49,450 bases of DNA, from contig JAFYWX010000024.1 in the NCBI GenBank assembly GCA_017546445.1, positions 1 through 49,450 of the forward strand, given 5' to 3'. The first letter of the stretch is position 1, and every line of letters begins with the position of its first letter. The position numbers and the translations under genes were made by a program. Below, one piece after another: positions 25,638-34,163 of this stretch. The notes under the pieces are model-generated. The model saw nothing but the letters and a program-made list of their open reading frames with translations, did no database searches and was not told the origin of the DNA. Source of the DNA: Akkermansia sp. Lineage in GTDB: Bacteria > Verrucomicrobiota > Verrucomicrobiia > Verrucomicrobiales > Akkermansiaceae.

Positions 25638-26351
25638 ATGAAAAAGACTCTTATCGCTCTGATGACTCTCGCCGGTATGGCCTGCGCTGCAGATTACACG
25701 GTAGAGAACAACTGGACCGTCAATTTCGGTTCCGAATACTCCAATGGTTACCAGATTACTGGTAGCGTAGAAAGCATTGATAGCACCTGGGATATTGTGG
25801 CCGTAGAGGGTGGTTCCCTGACCAGCAGCTCGAAGCGCGTTCACCTGCGCGACAGCGAGTTCGGCAACTGGGCCGATGATTTCCAGTTCAGCATTACCCT
25901 GACTCTTGGCGAGACTATCTCCGCCAGCAACTCCTGGCCTGTAATCGCAGAAATCGGCGGCAGCAATACTTATGTGCGCTTCGGTCCCTACACCGGCGAT
26001 GGTAATTATGTTTCCATCGATGGTGACCTTACGAAGAATGACAATCTGCTCGATAGAACGTTCACCGTAGCAGGCGGCGAGACATATACCGTTACCCTCA
26101 CCAAGATTGGCACTGACCTCACACTTGCTGTTGATGACCGTAACGTAGCTTTCGCCACCCTTGCCGATACCGTGAGCGGCAATATTACCGAGGTGGTTCT
26201 CGGTGGCGACCATAGCAACAACTACAAAATCAACTCCACGGTGCACAGCGTCTCCTACGGCATCGTGACTCCCGTGGTTCCCGAGCCCGCCACGGCTACG
26301 CTGAGCCTGCTGGCTCTGGCCGGTCTGGCTGCTCGCCGCCGCCGCAAGTAA
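25638..26351 (+). CDS. PEP-CTERM-type surface protein
   Basis: 237 residues. The signal peptide (1 to about 17, MACAA end) is followed by a beta-rich body of about 190 residues with no Cys beyond the signal, resembling a concanavalin/LamG-like sandwich. The C-terminus is a sorting tag: VPEPAT at about 214-219, a hydrophobic helix, then RRRRK. PEP-CTERM proteins are exported and processed by an exosortase (EpsH type). No exosortase is in this window. The start at 25638 is chosen because it begins the signal peptide. A clear terminator follows. Confidence 0.9.
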   Translation: MKKTLIALMTLAGMACAADYTVENNWTVNFGSEYSNGYQITGSVESIDSTWDIVAVEGGSLTSSSKRVHLRDSEFGNWADDFQFSITLTLGETISASNSWPVIAEIGGSNTYVRFGPYTGDGNYVSIDGDLTKNDNLLDRTFTVAGGETYTVTLTKIGTDLTLAVDDRNVAFATLADTVSGNITEVVLGGDHSNNYKINSTVHSVSYGIVTPVVPEPATATLSLLALAGLAARRRRK

Positions 26352-26379
26352 TTGGCGATTGTCAATTGAGTCAATTTCT

Positions 26380-26419
26380 CTGCCCGTCCTGGAAAAATCC
26401 GGGGCGGGTAGATTTTTTT
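26380..26419 (+). terminator. Terminator of the PEP-CTERM gene
   Basis: CTGCCCGTCC (26380-26389) pairs with 26402-26411 including G-T pairs, followed by seven T (26413-26419). Confidence 0.8.
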
Positions 26420-26550
26420 CAGCTCGCCCTGCAAAAAAGGCATCAATAAATCCGGCAACTACAAAATCTTTGAACCGCACCGTAAGGGAAACTCTCGCAC
26501 CCCAAAGAATATTGCGCTAAATGGGAGTTTGGCGGGCAACTGTTTTTTGT

Positions 26551-26611
26551 CGGAGCGAGGGACTTTAGTCCCTCATCGCTTGAGTTTTCGGGACTGAAGT
26601 CCCGTGCTCCG
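26551..26611. repeat. Y-shaped hairpin repeat
   Basis: Outer stem CGGAGC/GCTCCG (26551-26556, 26606-26611) encloses two hairpins: GAGGGACT/AGTCCCTC (26557-26564, 26567-26574) and GGGACT/AGTCCC (26590-26595, 26598-26603). Close by, 26615-26640 carries TTTGAGCCC and CCCGTCAAA units shared with the repeats at 21978 and 49319. The rest of the 444-base gap (26352-26795) holds only the terminator before it and the promoter after it. Confidence 0.65.
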
Positions 26612-26734
26612 AAAGATTTGAGCCCCCGTCAAATCGGGATTTGAAGAGTTTTTGGAAATGCCCGATTGTGAAACCATTGGGGCACCTGCCTTTTGGTCTG
26701 CAGCTGGCTTTTTTTTCAAAATCGAAAATGCTGC

Positions 26735-26763
26735 TTGCCACGCGGGGCTGGGCATGCTATATA
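26735..26763 (+). promoter_or_regulatory. Promoter of the pseudopilin gene
   Basis: TTGCCA, 17-base spacer, TATATA; start codon 33 bases after the -10. Sigma70-type. Confidence 0.7.
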
Positions 26764-26795
26764 TATTGAGTCCGAAAAATCCATCATCTATTACC

Positions 26796-27557
26796 ATGAA
26801 AGTATCTGCACTTAAGAAGAAGAAGGGTTTCACCCTTATCGAACTTATGGTGGTGATTGCCATTCTGGCAGCTCTGGCCTCCATCGGCTACGGCCCCATC
26901 CTTGACCACCTGAACGACGGTGACCGCCAGAAGGCTATCTCCAACGTGAAGTCTCTGCACACTATGCTGCAGGGTTTCAAGACCGACAACGGCAGCTACC
27001 CCTGCGACAGCACGGCTGAGCGCCTTCAGGAGGAAAAGCCTGACCTGAACTTCGGCACCCTGACTGGCGATACCTCCAACGCCTACCTGCGCCAGGTGTA
27101 CTACGCCTCTGAGAACGTGTCCGAAAAGCCCTTCTTTGCCAAGGTGAACTGCAATGGCCTCAACGTGCAGCAGGAAGGCGACGAAAAGCTGGCTAACGGC
27201 GCTGCCCTTTCCCGCAACGAAAACGCCATGGGCTACGTGATGCGCAAGAACAATGATGACCCCGCAGTGAAGGACGGCGTGACCAAGTCCAACGCTCCGC
27301 TCATCATCTGCGGTGTGTACCCCAGCGCTACTCCCTACACCGGCGATTCCGTGGTGTTTGACGGCACTTCTTTCCGCGGCCACGCTTTCGTGCTCTCCTG
27401 CGACGGTTCCGTTAAGGACACCAAGGACCTGGGCATGACCGAGGACGACAATGATGACACCAAGTTCATCCTGCCCGCCGGCAAGAGCCTCTTCCCTGAA
27501 ACCAAGAAGGGCCGCTCCACGGCTGATGACTACGTTGTGCTGAGTCCGGAGAAGTAA
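26796..27557 (+). CDS. Type II secretion / type IV pilus-like pseudopilin
   Basis: 253 residues. A short Lys-rich leader ends in Gly11, with cleavage by prepilin peptidase before Phe12, followed by FTLIELMVVIAILAAL with the conserved Glu at mature position 5 (Glu16). The body of about 220 residues has the GspG-like start but an extended C-terminal domain rich in Asn and Asp, and ends ADDYVVLS. Such large standalone pseudopilins are common in Verrucomicrobiota and Planctomycetota and often lie away from secretion machinery, as here. It has its own promoter and a following hairpin. The role (pilus, secretion or surface protein) is open. Confidence 0.9.
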   Translation: MKVSALKKKKGFTLIELMVVIAILAALASIGYGPILDHLNDGDRQKAISNVKSLHTMLQGFKTDNGSYPCDSTAERLQEEKPDLNFGTLTGDTSNAYLRQVYYASENVSEKPFFAKVNCNGLNVQQEGDEKLANGAALSRNENAMGYVMRKNNDDPAVKDGVTKSNAPLIICGVYPSATPYTGDSVVFDGTSFRGHAFVLSCDGSVKDTKDLGMTEDDNDDTKFILPAGKSLFPETKKGRSTADDYVVLSPEK

Positions 27558-27581
27558 AGCCCCGCGAAAGCCTTATTTAAT

Positions 27582-27618
27582 CAGAACCCCACGCTCCGGC
27601 AAGGAACGTGGGGTTCTG
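27582..27618 (+). terminator. Hairpin after the pseudopilin gene
   Basis: Perfect 12-bp stem (27582-27593 with 27607-27618), no T run after it on the plus strand. It may act as an mRNA 3' end stabiliser instead of a classical terminator. Confidence 0.55.
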
Positions 27619-27842
27619 GTGTACGTCCGACGCGATATGCGGACTGCGCGAAGGTCCACAAAGAGCCGCGATGATGCGGAATCCCAGACCTGAAGAACAA
27701 CTGCGGGGAGGTAATGAACCGTGGAAAAGGAGGTTCGAGGGGGAATTCTGACTGTACGCGAGTAGAAACTCGATTATCGGTGCGGCGCAGGCCGCACACG
27801 AATGTAATAAATCAAAAATCCGGAATCAAACTTCCAACATCC
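27619..27842. other. Stem-rich non-coding segment, possible RNA or repeat remnant
   Basis: No plausible gene. Short stems follow each other: TCCG/CGGA (from 27626), CCGC/GCGG (from 27666), CGAGT/ACTCG (near 27760-27773), and GTGCGGC/GCCGCAC (27779-27796). An AG-rich purine stretch lies at 27708-27745. The pattern could be a structured RNA or decayed repeat. I could not match it to tmRNA, 6S RNA, RNase P RNA or SRP RNA. Confidence 0.3.
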
Positions 27843-28337
27843 TCAGCTGGCGGCGCCGGCGATGAGTTGCAGCACCTTGGCGGTGACGCGCTCGCGGAGC
27901 TGGCGGCGGTTCATGCCGGGCAGGTACACGGTTTCGGTGTGTACCGGGCGGGCGGCTCCACGGCGGGCCAGGGCAATGCAGACCGTGCCCACGGCGGGCT
28001 CGCCTTCTGCGGCGGTGGGGCCGGCATTGCCTGAGACGGCCACGGCGATATCCGCGCCGCTCTGGCGCATGGCGGCGGTGGCCCTGGCGGCCACCACGGG
28101 CTCGCTCACCACGCTGTGCTCGTCGATGAGCTCGGTGGGCACATTGAGCAGGCGTTCCTTGGCCTCGTTGCAGTAGGTCACCCAGCCGTAGCGGAATACC
28201 TGGGAGGCACCCGGCACCTCGGTGAGGGCGGTGGCAATCATGCCGCCGGTGCAGCTCTCTGCCGTGGTGACGGTGAGGCCGGCACCACGCAGGTTTTCTA
28301 CTGCAATAAAGGCCAGTAAATCAATTTCGGAGTTCAT
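27843..28337 (-). CDS. pncC: CinA-family nicotinamide-nucleotide amidohydrolase
   Basis: Deamidates nicotinamide mononucleotide to nicotinic acid mononucleotide, recycling pyridine nucleotide. 164 residues, equal to the standalone C-terminal CinA domain. Conserved TTAESCTGG (24-32) and VSGNAGPT motifs are present; the N-terminal MoaB-like domain of full CinA is absent. Two bases separate it from the ispF stop-to-start junction, so it is the second gene of an ispF-pncC pair. Confidence 0.9.
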   Translation of the reverse strand: MNSEIDLLAFIAVENLRGAGLTVTTAESCTGGMIATALTEVPGASQVFRYGWVTYCNEAKERLLNVPTELIDEHSVVSEPVVAARATAAMRQSGADIAVAVSGNAGPTAAEGEPAVGTVCIALARRGAARPVHTETVYLPGMNRRQLRERVTAKVLQLIAGAAS

Positions 28338-28339
28338 AA

Positions 28340-28831
28340 TCAGTCTTCGTCAGGTACTTGTACTGCTACGGTGGCGAAGGCGGCCATGCCTTCGCGGCGA
28401 CCCAGTGCGCCCAGCTTCTCGTTGGTGGTGGCCTTCACGCCCACGCGGCGGGTTGCTACGCCGAGAATGGGAGCCAGGGTCTCCTTCATCTGCTGCACAA
28501 AGGGCATGATTTTCGGCGCTTCGGCGATGAGGGCGCAGTCCACGTTCACCACGCGGCCACCCTGGGCTTGCAGCAGCTCAACGGCTTTCTCCACAATGCG
28601 GAGGGAGCAGATGTTCTTGCAGCTGTCATCGCCCGGGGGGAACCAGTAGCCGATGTCCGGCTCACCGATAGCGCCCAGAATGGCATCTGCCAGGGCGTGG
28701 CAGAGTACATCGGCATCGCTGTGGCCGGCAAGCCCCTTGGTGGGGTGCACCTGTACACCGCCCAGCCAGAGCGGACGCTCTGTCTCGGAGAAGCGGTGAA
28801 TATCGTAACCAAGTCCTACAAGTGTGGTCAT
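28340..28831 (-). CDS. ispF: 2-C-methyl-D-erythritol 2,4-cyclodiphosphate synthase
   Basis: MEP-pathway isoprenoid enzyme that cyclises CDP-ME-2-phosphate. 163 residues, normal for a trimeric IspF. The metal-binding GYDIHRF near the N-terminus (Asp10, His12), the GHSDADVLCHA block and FPPGDDS are present. The next gene in the operon is pncC. Upstream are three tandem TTTTTGA units at about 28850-28872. Confidence 0.94.
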   Translation of the reverse strand: MTTLVGLGYDIHRFSETERPLWLGGVQVHPTKGLAGHSDADVLCHALADAILGAIGEPDIGYWFPPGDDSCKNICSLRIVEKAVELLQAQGGRVVNVDCALIAEAPKIMPFVQQMKETLAPILGVATRRVGVKATTNEKLGALGRREGMAAFATVAVQVPDED

Positions 28832-28906
28832 GTGATTTTGGATGTTGAATTTTTGATTTTTGATTTTTGATTGGAAAGTCAGCGAGCCTGCGGCTCGGGG
28901 AAGTGG

Positions 28907-29107
28907 TTAGGATTTATCCTTCGCTGTTTTCGCGGAGGCTGTGAAAATGGCAACCAGTTCGTTGGCTTCATCAATGAGATTTTGCATTCTGCTCTGTTTC
29001 ATGATACCTGAATTGACCAGAAGTTCAAGCCAATACAGCGTTTCGTCCGCTTCTCCCTCGCATATCTTTATCTTGGCTGCGAAGTCGGACCTCGACCTGC
29101 CATGGCG
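28907..29107 (-). pseudogene. Remnant of a four-helix-bundle protein gene
   Basis: Reading on the minus strand to the stop at 28907-28909 gives about 60 residues typical of the C-terminal two helices of the four-helix-bundle (23S rRNA intervening-sequence protein-like) family: SDFAAKIKICEGEADETLYW, then EANELVAIF and a final KTAKDKS. The N-terminal half is missing. The frame runs into the end of the YhcG-type gene without a suitable start; an internal ATG would give only about 30 residues. It is probably a truncated gene left by a rearrangement next to the nuclease gene. Confidence 0.65.
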
Positions 29108-29112
29108 GGGTG

Positions 29113-30243
29113 TTAGTCTTCTGAAGATTCAAGCAGCTTTCTCATCTCCTCCATATCGGGGAGCGAGTTGCGGAGTCTGGCGTCCATATCGGCTGCGGTC
29201 TTGTAGGTCGCTACGCCCATGGGGCTGTTATAGTCGCGTATCACGTATTCCACGAATGCTTTGTTAGCGCTCTTGCAGAGCAGTATGCCAACTGTGGGGC
29301 TTTCATGAGGTTTGCGCATCTTATCATCCAGCACGCGCATATAGGTTTGCAGCTGGCTGATGTAACCTGGTTTGAAGGCACCTTTTTTCAGCTCGACCAC
29401 AACCATGCAATTCAATTCGCGGTTGAAGAAAAGCAAATCCGGGAAAAGTTCCTCACCGTAGACTTCCAGATGATACTGGTTGCCAATGAAGGCAAAGTCC
29501 CGCCCGCAGGTCATGATGAACTTCTTGATGTTGCGGACAATGGCCTGTTCGACAACTCGTTCATCGACATCATCAGCCTTGTCCACATCTATTTCTTCCA
29601 GGTTGATGTAGTCCAGCAGGTATTCGTCCTTGAACATGCCCACAGCCTTAATAGCTTGGGGCGGGGGGAGTGTCTGCAGGAAATTGTTGGCTGCTGCACC
29701 CTGGGTTTGATATAGATTAGCTCTTAACCTGTCCCTCAGCTCATATTTATCCCATTTGTGTCGGAATGTCTGCCGGATGTAGAAGATAACTTCGTCTACG
29801 TTGCGGGTCTTGTGCAGAATCTCCATGTGATGAGAGAAACTGATGCCCAGAAATTCTTCACGGTCTATTTTGCTCGCCGATGGCGACCAATTTTGAGGAG
29901 TAAGCTTATCAATGCTGATAATAGAATGAGTTGTCAATTTGCTCGCCGTTGGCGAGCAAATTAGAAACGGCAACCAGAACTCGGCAAAGGTCCGCATGTT
30001 GCGAATGTTCTGGCCTGAGAATCCCCGCAACCCCGGGAGTTCCTTGCGCAGGTGTTCGCTGATGCGGTTGATAGCACCGGTTCCCCACGCTTCCTTTCGG
30101 GAAAAGGAGGAAATATAGCAACCGATGCCGAAATACAGCGACAGCTGCTCTCCGGTAATCAGTTTAGCTGCCCGGTATTGGCTTTGCAGGATGGCCTCCT
30201 TTATCGTATCGGCCGCTGCCCGGTATTGCTGGATATCATTCAT
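29113..30243 (-). CDS. YhcG-type PD-(D/E)XK nuclease domain protein (DUF1016)
   Basis: 376 residues. The N-terminal helical DUF1016 domain (about 1-160) precedes a C-terminal nuclease domain with the PD-(D/E)XK pattern: Asp269 in LFPDLLFF, then Glu284 and Lys286 in VVVELKKG. Proteins of this family are DNA-binding nucleases often found beside defence or mobile genes; the function is not settled. It follows polA by 18 bases on the same strand, probably co-transcribed. Residues about 92-128 form a linker where two hairpin repeats are embedded in the DNA, giving related peptides SPTASK and SPSASK. The four-helix remnant just downstream suggests a site of gene turnover. Confidence 0.88.
   Translation of the reverse strand: MNDIQQYRAAADTIKEAILQSQYRAAKLITGEQLSLYFGIGCYISSFSRKEAWGTGAINRISEHLRKELPGLRGFSGQNIRNMRTFAEFWLPFLICSPTASKLTTHSIISIDKLTPQNWSPSASKIDREEFLGISFSHHMEILHKTRNVDEVIFYIRQTFRHKWDKYELRDRLRANLYQTQGAAANNFLQTLPPPQAIKAVGMFKDEYLLDYINLEEIDVDKADDVDERVVEQAIVRNIKKFIMTCGRDFAFIGNQYHLEVYGEELFPDLLFFNRELNCMVVVELKKGAFKPGYISQLQTYMRVLDDKMRKPHESPTVGILLCKSANKAFVEYVIRDYNSPMGVATYKTAADMDARLRNSLPDMEEMRKLLESSED
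29868..29963. repeat. Two hairpin repeats inside the YhcG-type coding sequence
   Basis: AATTTGCTCGCC (29937-29948) pairs perfectly with GGCGAGCAAATT (29952-29963) over a three-base loop. A diverged copy at about 29868-29892 has the same TTTGCTCGCC start. Both stay in frame. Confidence 0.75.
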
Positions 30244-30261
30244 TTTCCTTGCTTGGGTGGG

Positions 30262-33027
30262 TTAATGCGCGTCCAGCCAGTTGGGGGCGGTGTTGGCTTC
30301 TACCTCCAGCGGTACGCCGTGCGGCAGGGGCAGGGCGCAGCGCATGGCTTCGGTTATCCGGGGAATGAGGTCGTGCTCGTCCTCGTGCAGGTCGATGAGT
30401 AGTTCGTCGTGAATCTGCATGATGAGGCGGCTGCGCTTGCCTTGCAGCAGTTCGGCCACGCGCACCATGGCGATTTTAATCATATCGGCCGCGGTGCCCT
30501 GGATGGGGGTGTTGATGGCGGTGCGCTCGGCGGCGGCGCGCAGGTTGAAGTTCGCGCTGTTCAGGTCGGGCAGCTTGCGGCGGCGCCCGCAGAGGGTTTC
30601 GGCATAGCCGCGTTCGCGGGCTTCGGTTACCAGCCTATCCATGCATTCCTTCACGCCGGGGAACTGGGTGAAGTAGCTCTCGATGAGGGCAGCGGCTTCG
30701 CCGCGCGGGCAATCCAGACGCTGCGACAGACCGAAGGCCGAGATGCCGTAGATGATGCCGAAGTTCACCGTCTTGGCCTTGCGGCGCATGTCGGCGGTCA
30801 CTTCCTCGTGGGGGATGCCGTAGATGCGGGCGGCTGTTTCGGCGTGGATATCGCGGCCGGAGGTGAAGGCGGCAATCATGCCCGGGTCGCTGGAGAGGGC
30901 GGCCATGAGGCGCAGCTCCACCTGTGAATAGTCGGCAGAGAGGATGCTGTGCTGCGCATCGCGTGCCACAAAGGCGCGGCGGATGAGCTTGCCTGCCTCG
31001 GAGCGCACGGGGATATTCTGCAGGTTCGGGTTCTGGGAGGCCAGGCGGCCTGTGGCGGTCACCATCTGCAGCAAGGTGGAGTGAATGCGGCCATCTTTCG
31101 GGGAGATGTAGCGGGGCAGGGCATCCAGATAGGTGCCTTTCAGCTTGCTCATTTCGCGATATTCCAGAATATCGGCCACCAGCGGGGAAACGGGTACCAG
31201 CTTGCGGAGCGTTTCCTCATCGGTCACGTATTGCCCCGTTCTGGTCTTCTTTGGCTTGGCGAGCAGCTTCATCTCGTCGAAGAGCAATTCGCCGAGCTGC
31301 TTGGGGGAGTTCAGGTTGATGGGGCGGCCCACCTGCTCATCAATGCGGGCGCGGATGGCCTCAATCTGCTCGCCGAGCTCGTCGGAGCTCTTCTGCAGCA
31401 GGTCGGGCTCCACGCGCATGCCTTCCTCCTCGATACCGGCCAGCACGGGGATGAGCGGGAACTCGATGCTGCGCATCAGTTCATCCTGCCCGGCTTCCAC
31501 CAGCTGGGGCTGCAGGATATGATACAGACGCAGGGTCACATCCGCATCTTCCGCAGCGTATTCGGCCATGGTTTCCACAGGCACGGCGGCGGTGTTCATT
31601 TCCTTGCCCTTGCCGGCAATGTCTTCCAGATGAATGGTCTTGTACTGCAGCAGGGCCTCGGCCATTTCATCCATACCGTGGCGCAGCTCCGGATACAGCG
31701 CGCAGTGTGCCAGCATGCAGTCGAAGAAGGGGCCATTCACCACCAGACCAGCCTGGTGCAGCACCTGAATATCGAACTTGGCATTCAGACCCACCTTCTC
31801 TGCGCTGCCGGCAAAGGCGGCGCGGAAGCATTCCAGCCAGCCATCCTCTGCCGCGGGGATGTAGTAGGCTTCGTGCTCGGTGAGGGCCACGGAGAAGCCC
31901 AGCAGCTTATCGGTGAGCGGGTCCAGCCCGGTGGTTTCGGTGTCGAACGCCCAGCGGTCGGCCTGCTCCATGCGGGCGGCCAGGGCGGTGCGGGCTTCGG
32001 GCGTGTTCACCAGGTGGTATTGGTGCGGGGTGGTGGTGATGTCCGTGAGCTGGGGCAGGGCAAAGAGGTCCAGCTGCATTTCGCCTTCTGCTGCCGGGGC
32101 CTCGGTGGCCGGAGCGGCGGCGGCAAAGAGTTCGCCCAGGTCGGCATCGCTCGGCTGGGCACCGCAGAGTTTCTTTGCCAGTTCCTTGAATTCCAGTTTC
32201 TTGAGGATATCTCCCAGCGCCCTGGTGTCAAACTCCTGAACTCGGCAGTCCTCCAGCTTGATATCCACGGGTACATCGCGGCGAATAGTGACCAGCTCGT
32301 AGGAAAGGCGGGCTGCATCGGCATTCTGTTCAATCTTCTCGCGCATCTTGCCCTTGATTTCGGCGCTGCGGGCCAGCATGTTCTCAATGCTGCCGAACTG
32401 GGTGATGAGTTTCTTTGCCGACACGGCACCCACGCCCGGCACGCCGGGAATGTTGTCTGATGAATCGCCCATGAGGGCCAGGATATCAATAATCTGGCGC
32501 GGGGTCTCGATGCCCCATTCCTCCTGGAATTCCTCCACGCCCACTGTTTCGAACTCGCTGCCTTTCTTGCCGGGGCGCCAGAAGGAACAGGTGGGCGAAA
32601 GCAGCTGCCCCAGGTCCTTGTCCTTGGAAACCATGTAGGCGTGCATGTCGCCCGCTTCATCGCTCATGCGCGTGATGGTGCCGATGAGGTCATCGGCCTC
32701 GTACCCCGGCATGCGCAGGGTCTTGATGCGCATGGCGGCCAGAATATCCACAATCCAGGGAATGGAATCGCGCAGTTCCTGGGGCATGGCCTGGCGGTTG
32801 GCCTTGTATTCCGGGAAACGCTCGTGGCGGAAGGTGGGCCCGCTGGGATCCAGGCAGGCCACCACGTGCGTGGGCTTTTCTTTGTCAAGGAGATGCACCA
32901 CGGTGTTGATGAAGCCGAACATGGCAGAGGTGTTCAGCCCCGTGGAGTTGCGCATGGGGTTGTTGATAAAGGCGTAGAAGGCGCGGTAAATCAACGCCAT
33001 GCCGTCCAGAATACAGAAAGTAGCCAT
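30262..33027 (-). CDS. polA: DNA polymerase I
   Basis: Replication and repair polymerase, 921 residues. 5'-3' exonuclease domain (1 to about 290) with the acidic GYEADD and GDSSDN blocks; 3'-5' exonuclease domain with DTETTGL (Asp362, Glu364), so proofreading looks intact; polymerase domain with DYSQVELR, KTVNFGIIYG (O helix Lys and Tyr) and QIHDELL. Full length and no lesions. It has its own promoter close to the start codon, and the YhcG-type gene follows 18 bases after its stop. Confidence 0.97.
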   Translation of the reverse strand: MATFCILDGMALIYRAFYAFINNPMRNSTGLNTSAMFGFINTVVHLLDKEKPTHVVACLDPSGPTFRHERFPEYKANRQAMPQELRDSIPWIVDILAAMRIKTLRMPGYEADDLIGTITRMSDEAGDMHAYMVSKDKDLGQLLSPTCSFWRPGKKGSEFETVGVEEFQEEWGIETPRQIIDILALMGDSSDNIPGVPGVGAVSAKKLITQFGSIENMLARSAEIKGKMREKIEQNADAARLSYELVTIRRDVPVDIKLEDCRVQEFDTRALGDILKKLEFKELAKKLCGAQPSDADLGELFAAAAPATEAPAAEGEMQLDLFALPQLTDITTTPHQYHLVNTPEARTALAARMEQADRWAFDTETTGLDPLTDKLLGFSVALTEHEAYYIPAAEDGWLECFRAAFAGSAEKVGLNAKFDIQVLHQAGLVVNGPFFDCMLAHCALYPELRHGMDEMAEALLQYKTIHLEDIAGKGKEMNTAAVPVETMAEYAAEDADVTLRLYHILQPQLVEAGQDELMRSIEFPLIPVLAGIEEEGMRVEPDLLQKSSDELGEQIEAIRARIDEQVGRPINLNSPKQLGELLFDEMKLLAKPKKTRTGQYVTDEETLRKLVPVSPLVADILEYREMSKLKGTYLDALPRYISPKDGRIHSTLLQMVTATGRLASQNPNLQNIPVRSEAGKLIRRAFVARDAQHSILSADYSQVELRLMAALSSDPGMIAAFTSGRDIHAETAARIYGIPHEEVTADMRRKAKTVNFGIIYGISAFGLSQRLDCPRGEAAALIESYFTQFPGVKECMDRLVTEARERGYAETLCGRRRKLPDLNSANFNLRAAAERTAINTPIQGTAADMIKIAMVRVAELLQGKRSRLIMQIHDELLIDLHEDEHDLIPRITEAMRCALPLPHGVPLEVEANTAPNWLDAH

Positions 33028-33036
33028 CAGACAGCT

Positions 33037-33066
33037 AGTTTAACATACGCTACTTGCCGACTGCAA
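33037..33066 (-). promoter_or_regulatory. Promoter of polA, nearly leaderless
   Basis: TTGCAG, an 18-base spacer and TAAACT on the minus strand; the -10 ends 9 bases before the ATG. Confidence 0.5.
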
Positions 33067-33276
33067 GTGAAATGCGGGACATTACACGCGGAGCCGGGGC
33101 GCAATACGAGCTCGTATCTGCGCCGCACTCTTAAAAAGTTCGAGCTGATCGCCAGATTGGGCCGTTGTCTTATTGAGCTTGTCGCAGACGGGTGTCATTT
33201 CGATACCCGCCGCCAGGCGCGTAATGCGCTGGTTTCGGATATCTTTTTCGCCAATGTGGGTGAACGGTGGTTTTAG
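33067..33276 (+). other. Small open frame over a palindrome, doubtful gene
   Basis: A GTG-started frame of 69 residues, rich in Arg and Leu (LRRTLKKFELIARLGR), ends with TAG at 33276. Its start region overlaps the polA -35 region on the other strand and includes a near-perfect palindrome (33098-33124, centre ACGAGCTCGT). It could be a gene fragment or repeat. No family recognised. The 33028-33436 gap otherwise has only the polA promoter and a terminator. Confidence 0.25.
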
Positions 33277-33374
33277 CGATTGAAAATCAGTGGTCTGTGG
33301 TTGTTGAAATTGCCTTGCATATACGGTGCAGCTCTGGGGCTTTCTGGCTTTTCAGACGTCCCCTGATGATATTA

Positions 33375-33406
33375 AAATCCCCTGCGCCGGAAGCGGGCAG
33401 GGGATT
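33375..33406 (-). terminator. Terminator of the gene at 33437
   Basis: A perfect 10-bp stem (AATCCCCTGC/GCAGGGGATT), followed on the minus strand by a T-rich tail. Confidence 0.8.
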
Positions 33407-33436
33407 AATAAAATCAAGGTTCAGTGAAGAGCTTTA

Positions 33437-34135
33437 TCAGTAAGGAGTGTTTGAAAATCTGTGATTTTTTTCTTTTGTTTCTTCATCTATTTGCTCAACG
33501 ACGCTCTCCTGATTGACGCACAGAATCTGCTTGACCTTGTCAAGTAAGCTGAAGTCGATTTCGACATCATCCTTCTTATCCTTAGCTTTCTTATTCTTTG
33601 CTTTTTTCTTTGATTTCCCAGACCGGTCATCGTCTTGAGGCGCATTGCTCCAGCTGCTGCTTTGCTGTTTGCTGCGCTGGTTTTCGGAAAACTCGATGAA
33701 GTCCTTGTAAAGATTTTTCCGCTTGGAGCCGAATTTTTTGTGAGCAGGGGCAAGATCTTCTACAGTAATCTCGACACCATTGACCTTCTGAGGCTGATTC
33801 TCAATATAGAGAGGGGCGTATTTCTTGATGATGGAGTCGGCCATCTTGTTAACCTTGGCGTAGTCCTTGCTGTTTTTCGCTTTTTTGAGCAAGTTGGCTA
33901 ACTGCCTGATTTCCTTGAACTCGTCTGCTACTTGTTTCTGACAGGCTATCTGCCTGGCGCGCTTGGCTTCTTTGGAATTTTCGTCCGGTGCAGCGGAATC
34001 TTCTCCATCGTCCTCATTTTGTGTAGATTCTGCGGACGTTGTTTCAGCTTCTTCATCTGCGTAGACGGGCTGCATAATCACACCTGCGCCCAGCAGCATG
34101 CACAGTGCATAAAGGGAGAATGGAATGGATTTCAT
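33437..34135 (-). CDS. Secreted charged protein of unknown function
   Basis: 232 residues from the ATG at 34135. The signal peptide ends near VYA-DE (residue 27). An acidic Ser/Glu/Asp-rich linker (28-55), a helical Lys/Ala-rich central part (about 60-120), a very basic Lys tract (about 175-195), and a short C-terminal domain follow. No recognised family. The acidic and basic low-complexity parts suggest an unstructured periplasmic or surface protein. It has its own promoter and terminator. Confidence 0.7.
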   Translation of the reverse strand: MKSIPFSLYALCMLLGAGVIMQPVYADEEAETTSAESTQNEDDGEDSAAPDENSKEAKRARQIACQKQVADEFKEIRQLANLLKKAKNSKDYAKVNKMADSIIKKYAPLYIENQPQKVNGVEITVEDLAPAHKKFGSKRKNLYKDFIEFSENQRSKQQSSSWSNAPQDDDRSGKSKKKAKNKKAKDKKDDVEIDFSLLDKVKQILCVNQESVVEQIDEETKEKNHRFSNTPY

Positions 34136-34163
34136 ATGGATAATGAGTTGCGTTACTGAGCAT

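Noticed and set aside
27619..27842. Possible group II intron domain or tmRNA
   Set aside because: Some local purine-rich and hairpin patterns looked familiar, but no domain V consensus, no tRNA-like end and no conserved RNA core could be identified.
28850..28872. Tandem TTTTTGA units upstream of ispF
   Set aside because: Three short A/T-rich copies; too simple to claim a specific element, though it could affect the ispF promoter.
30949..32460. A 503-codon plus-strand open frame
   Set aside because: Antisense to polA; His/Gly/Leu-rich with no recognisable domain.
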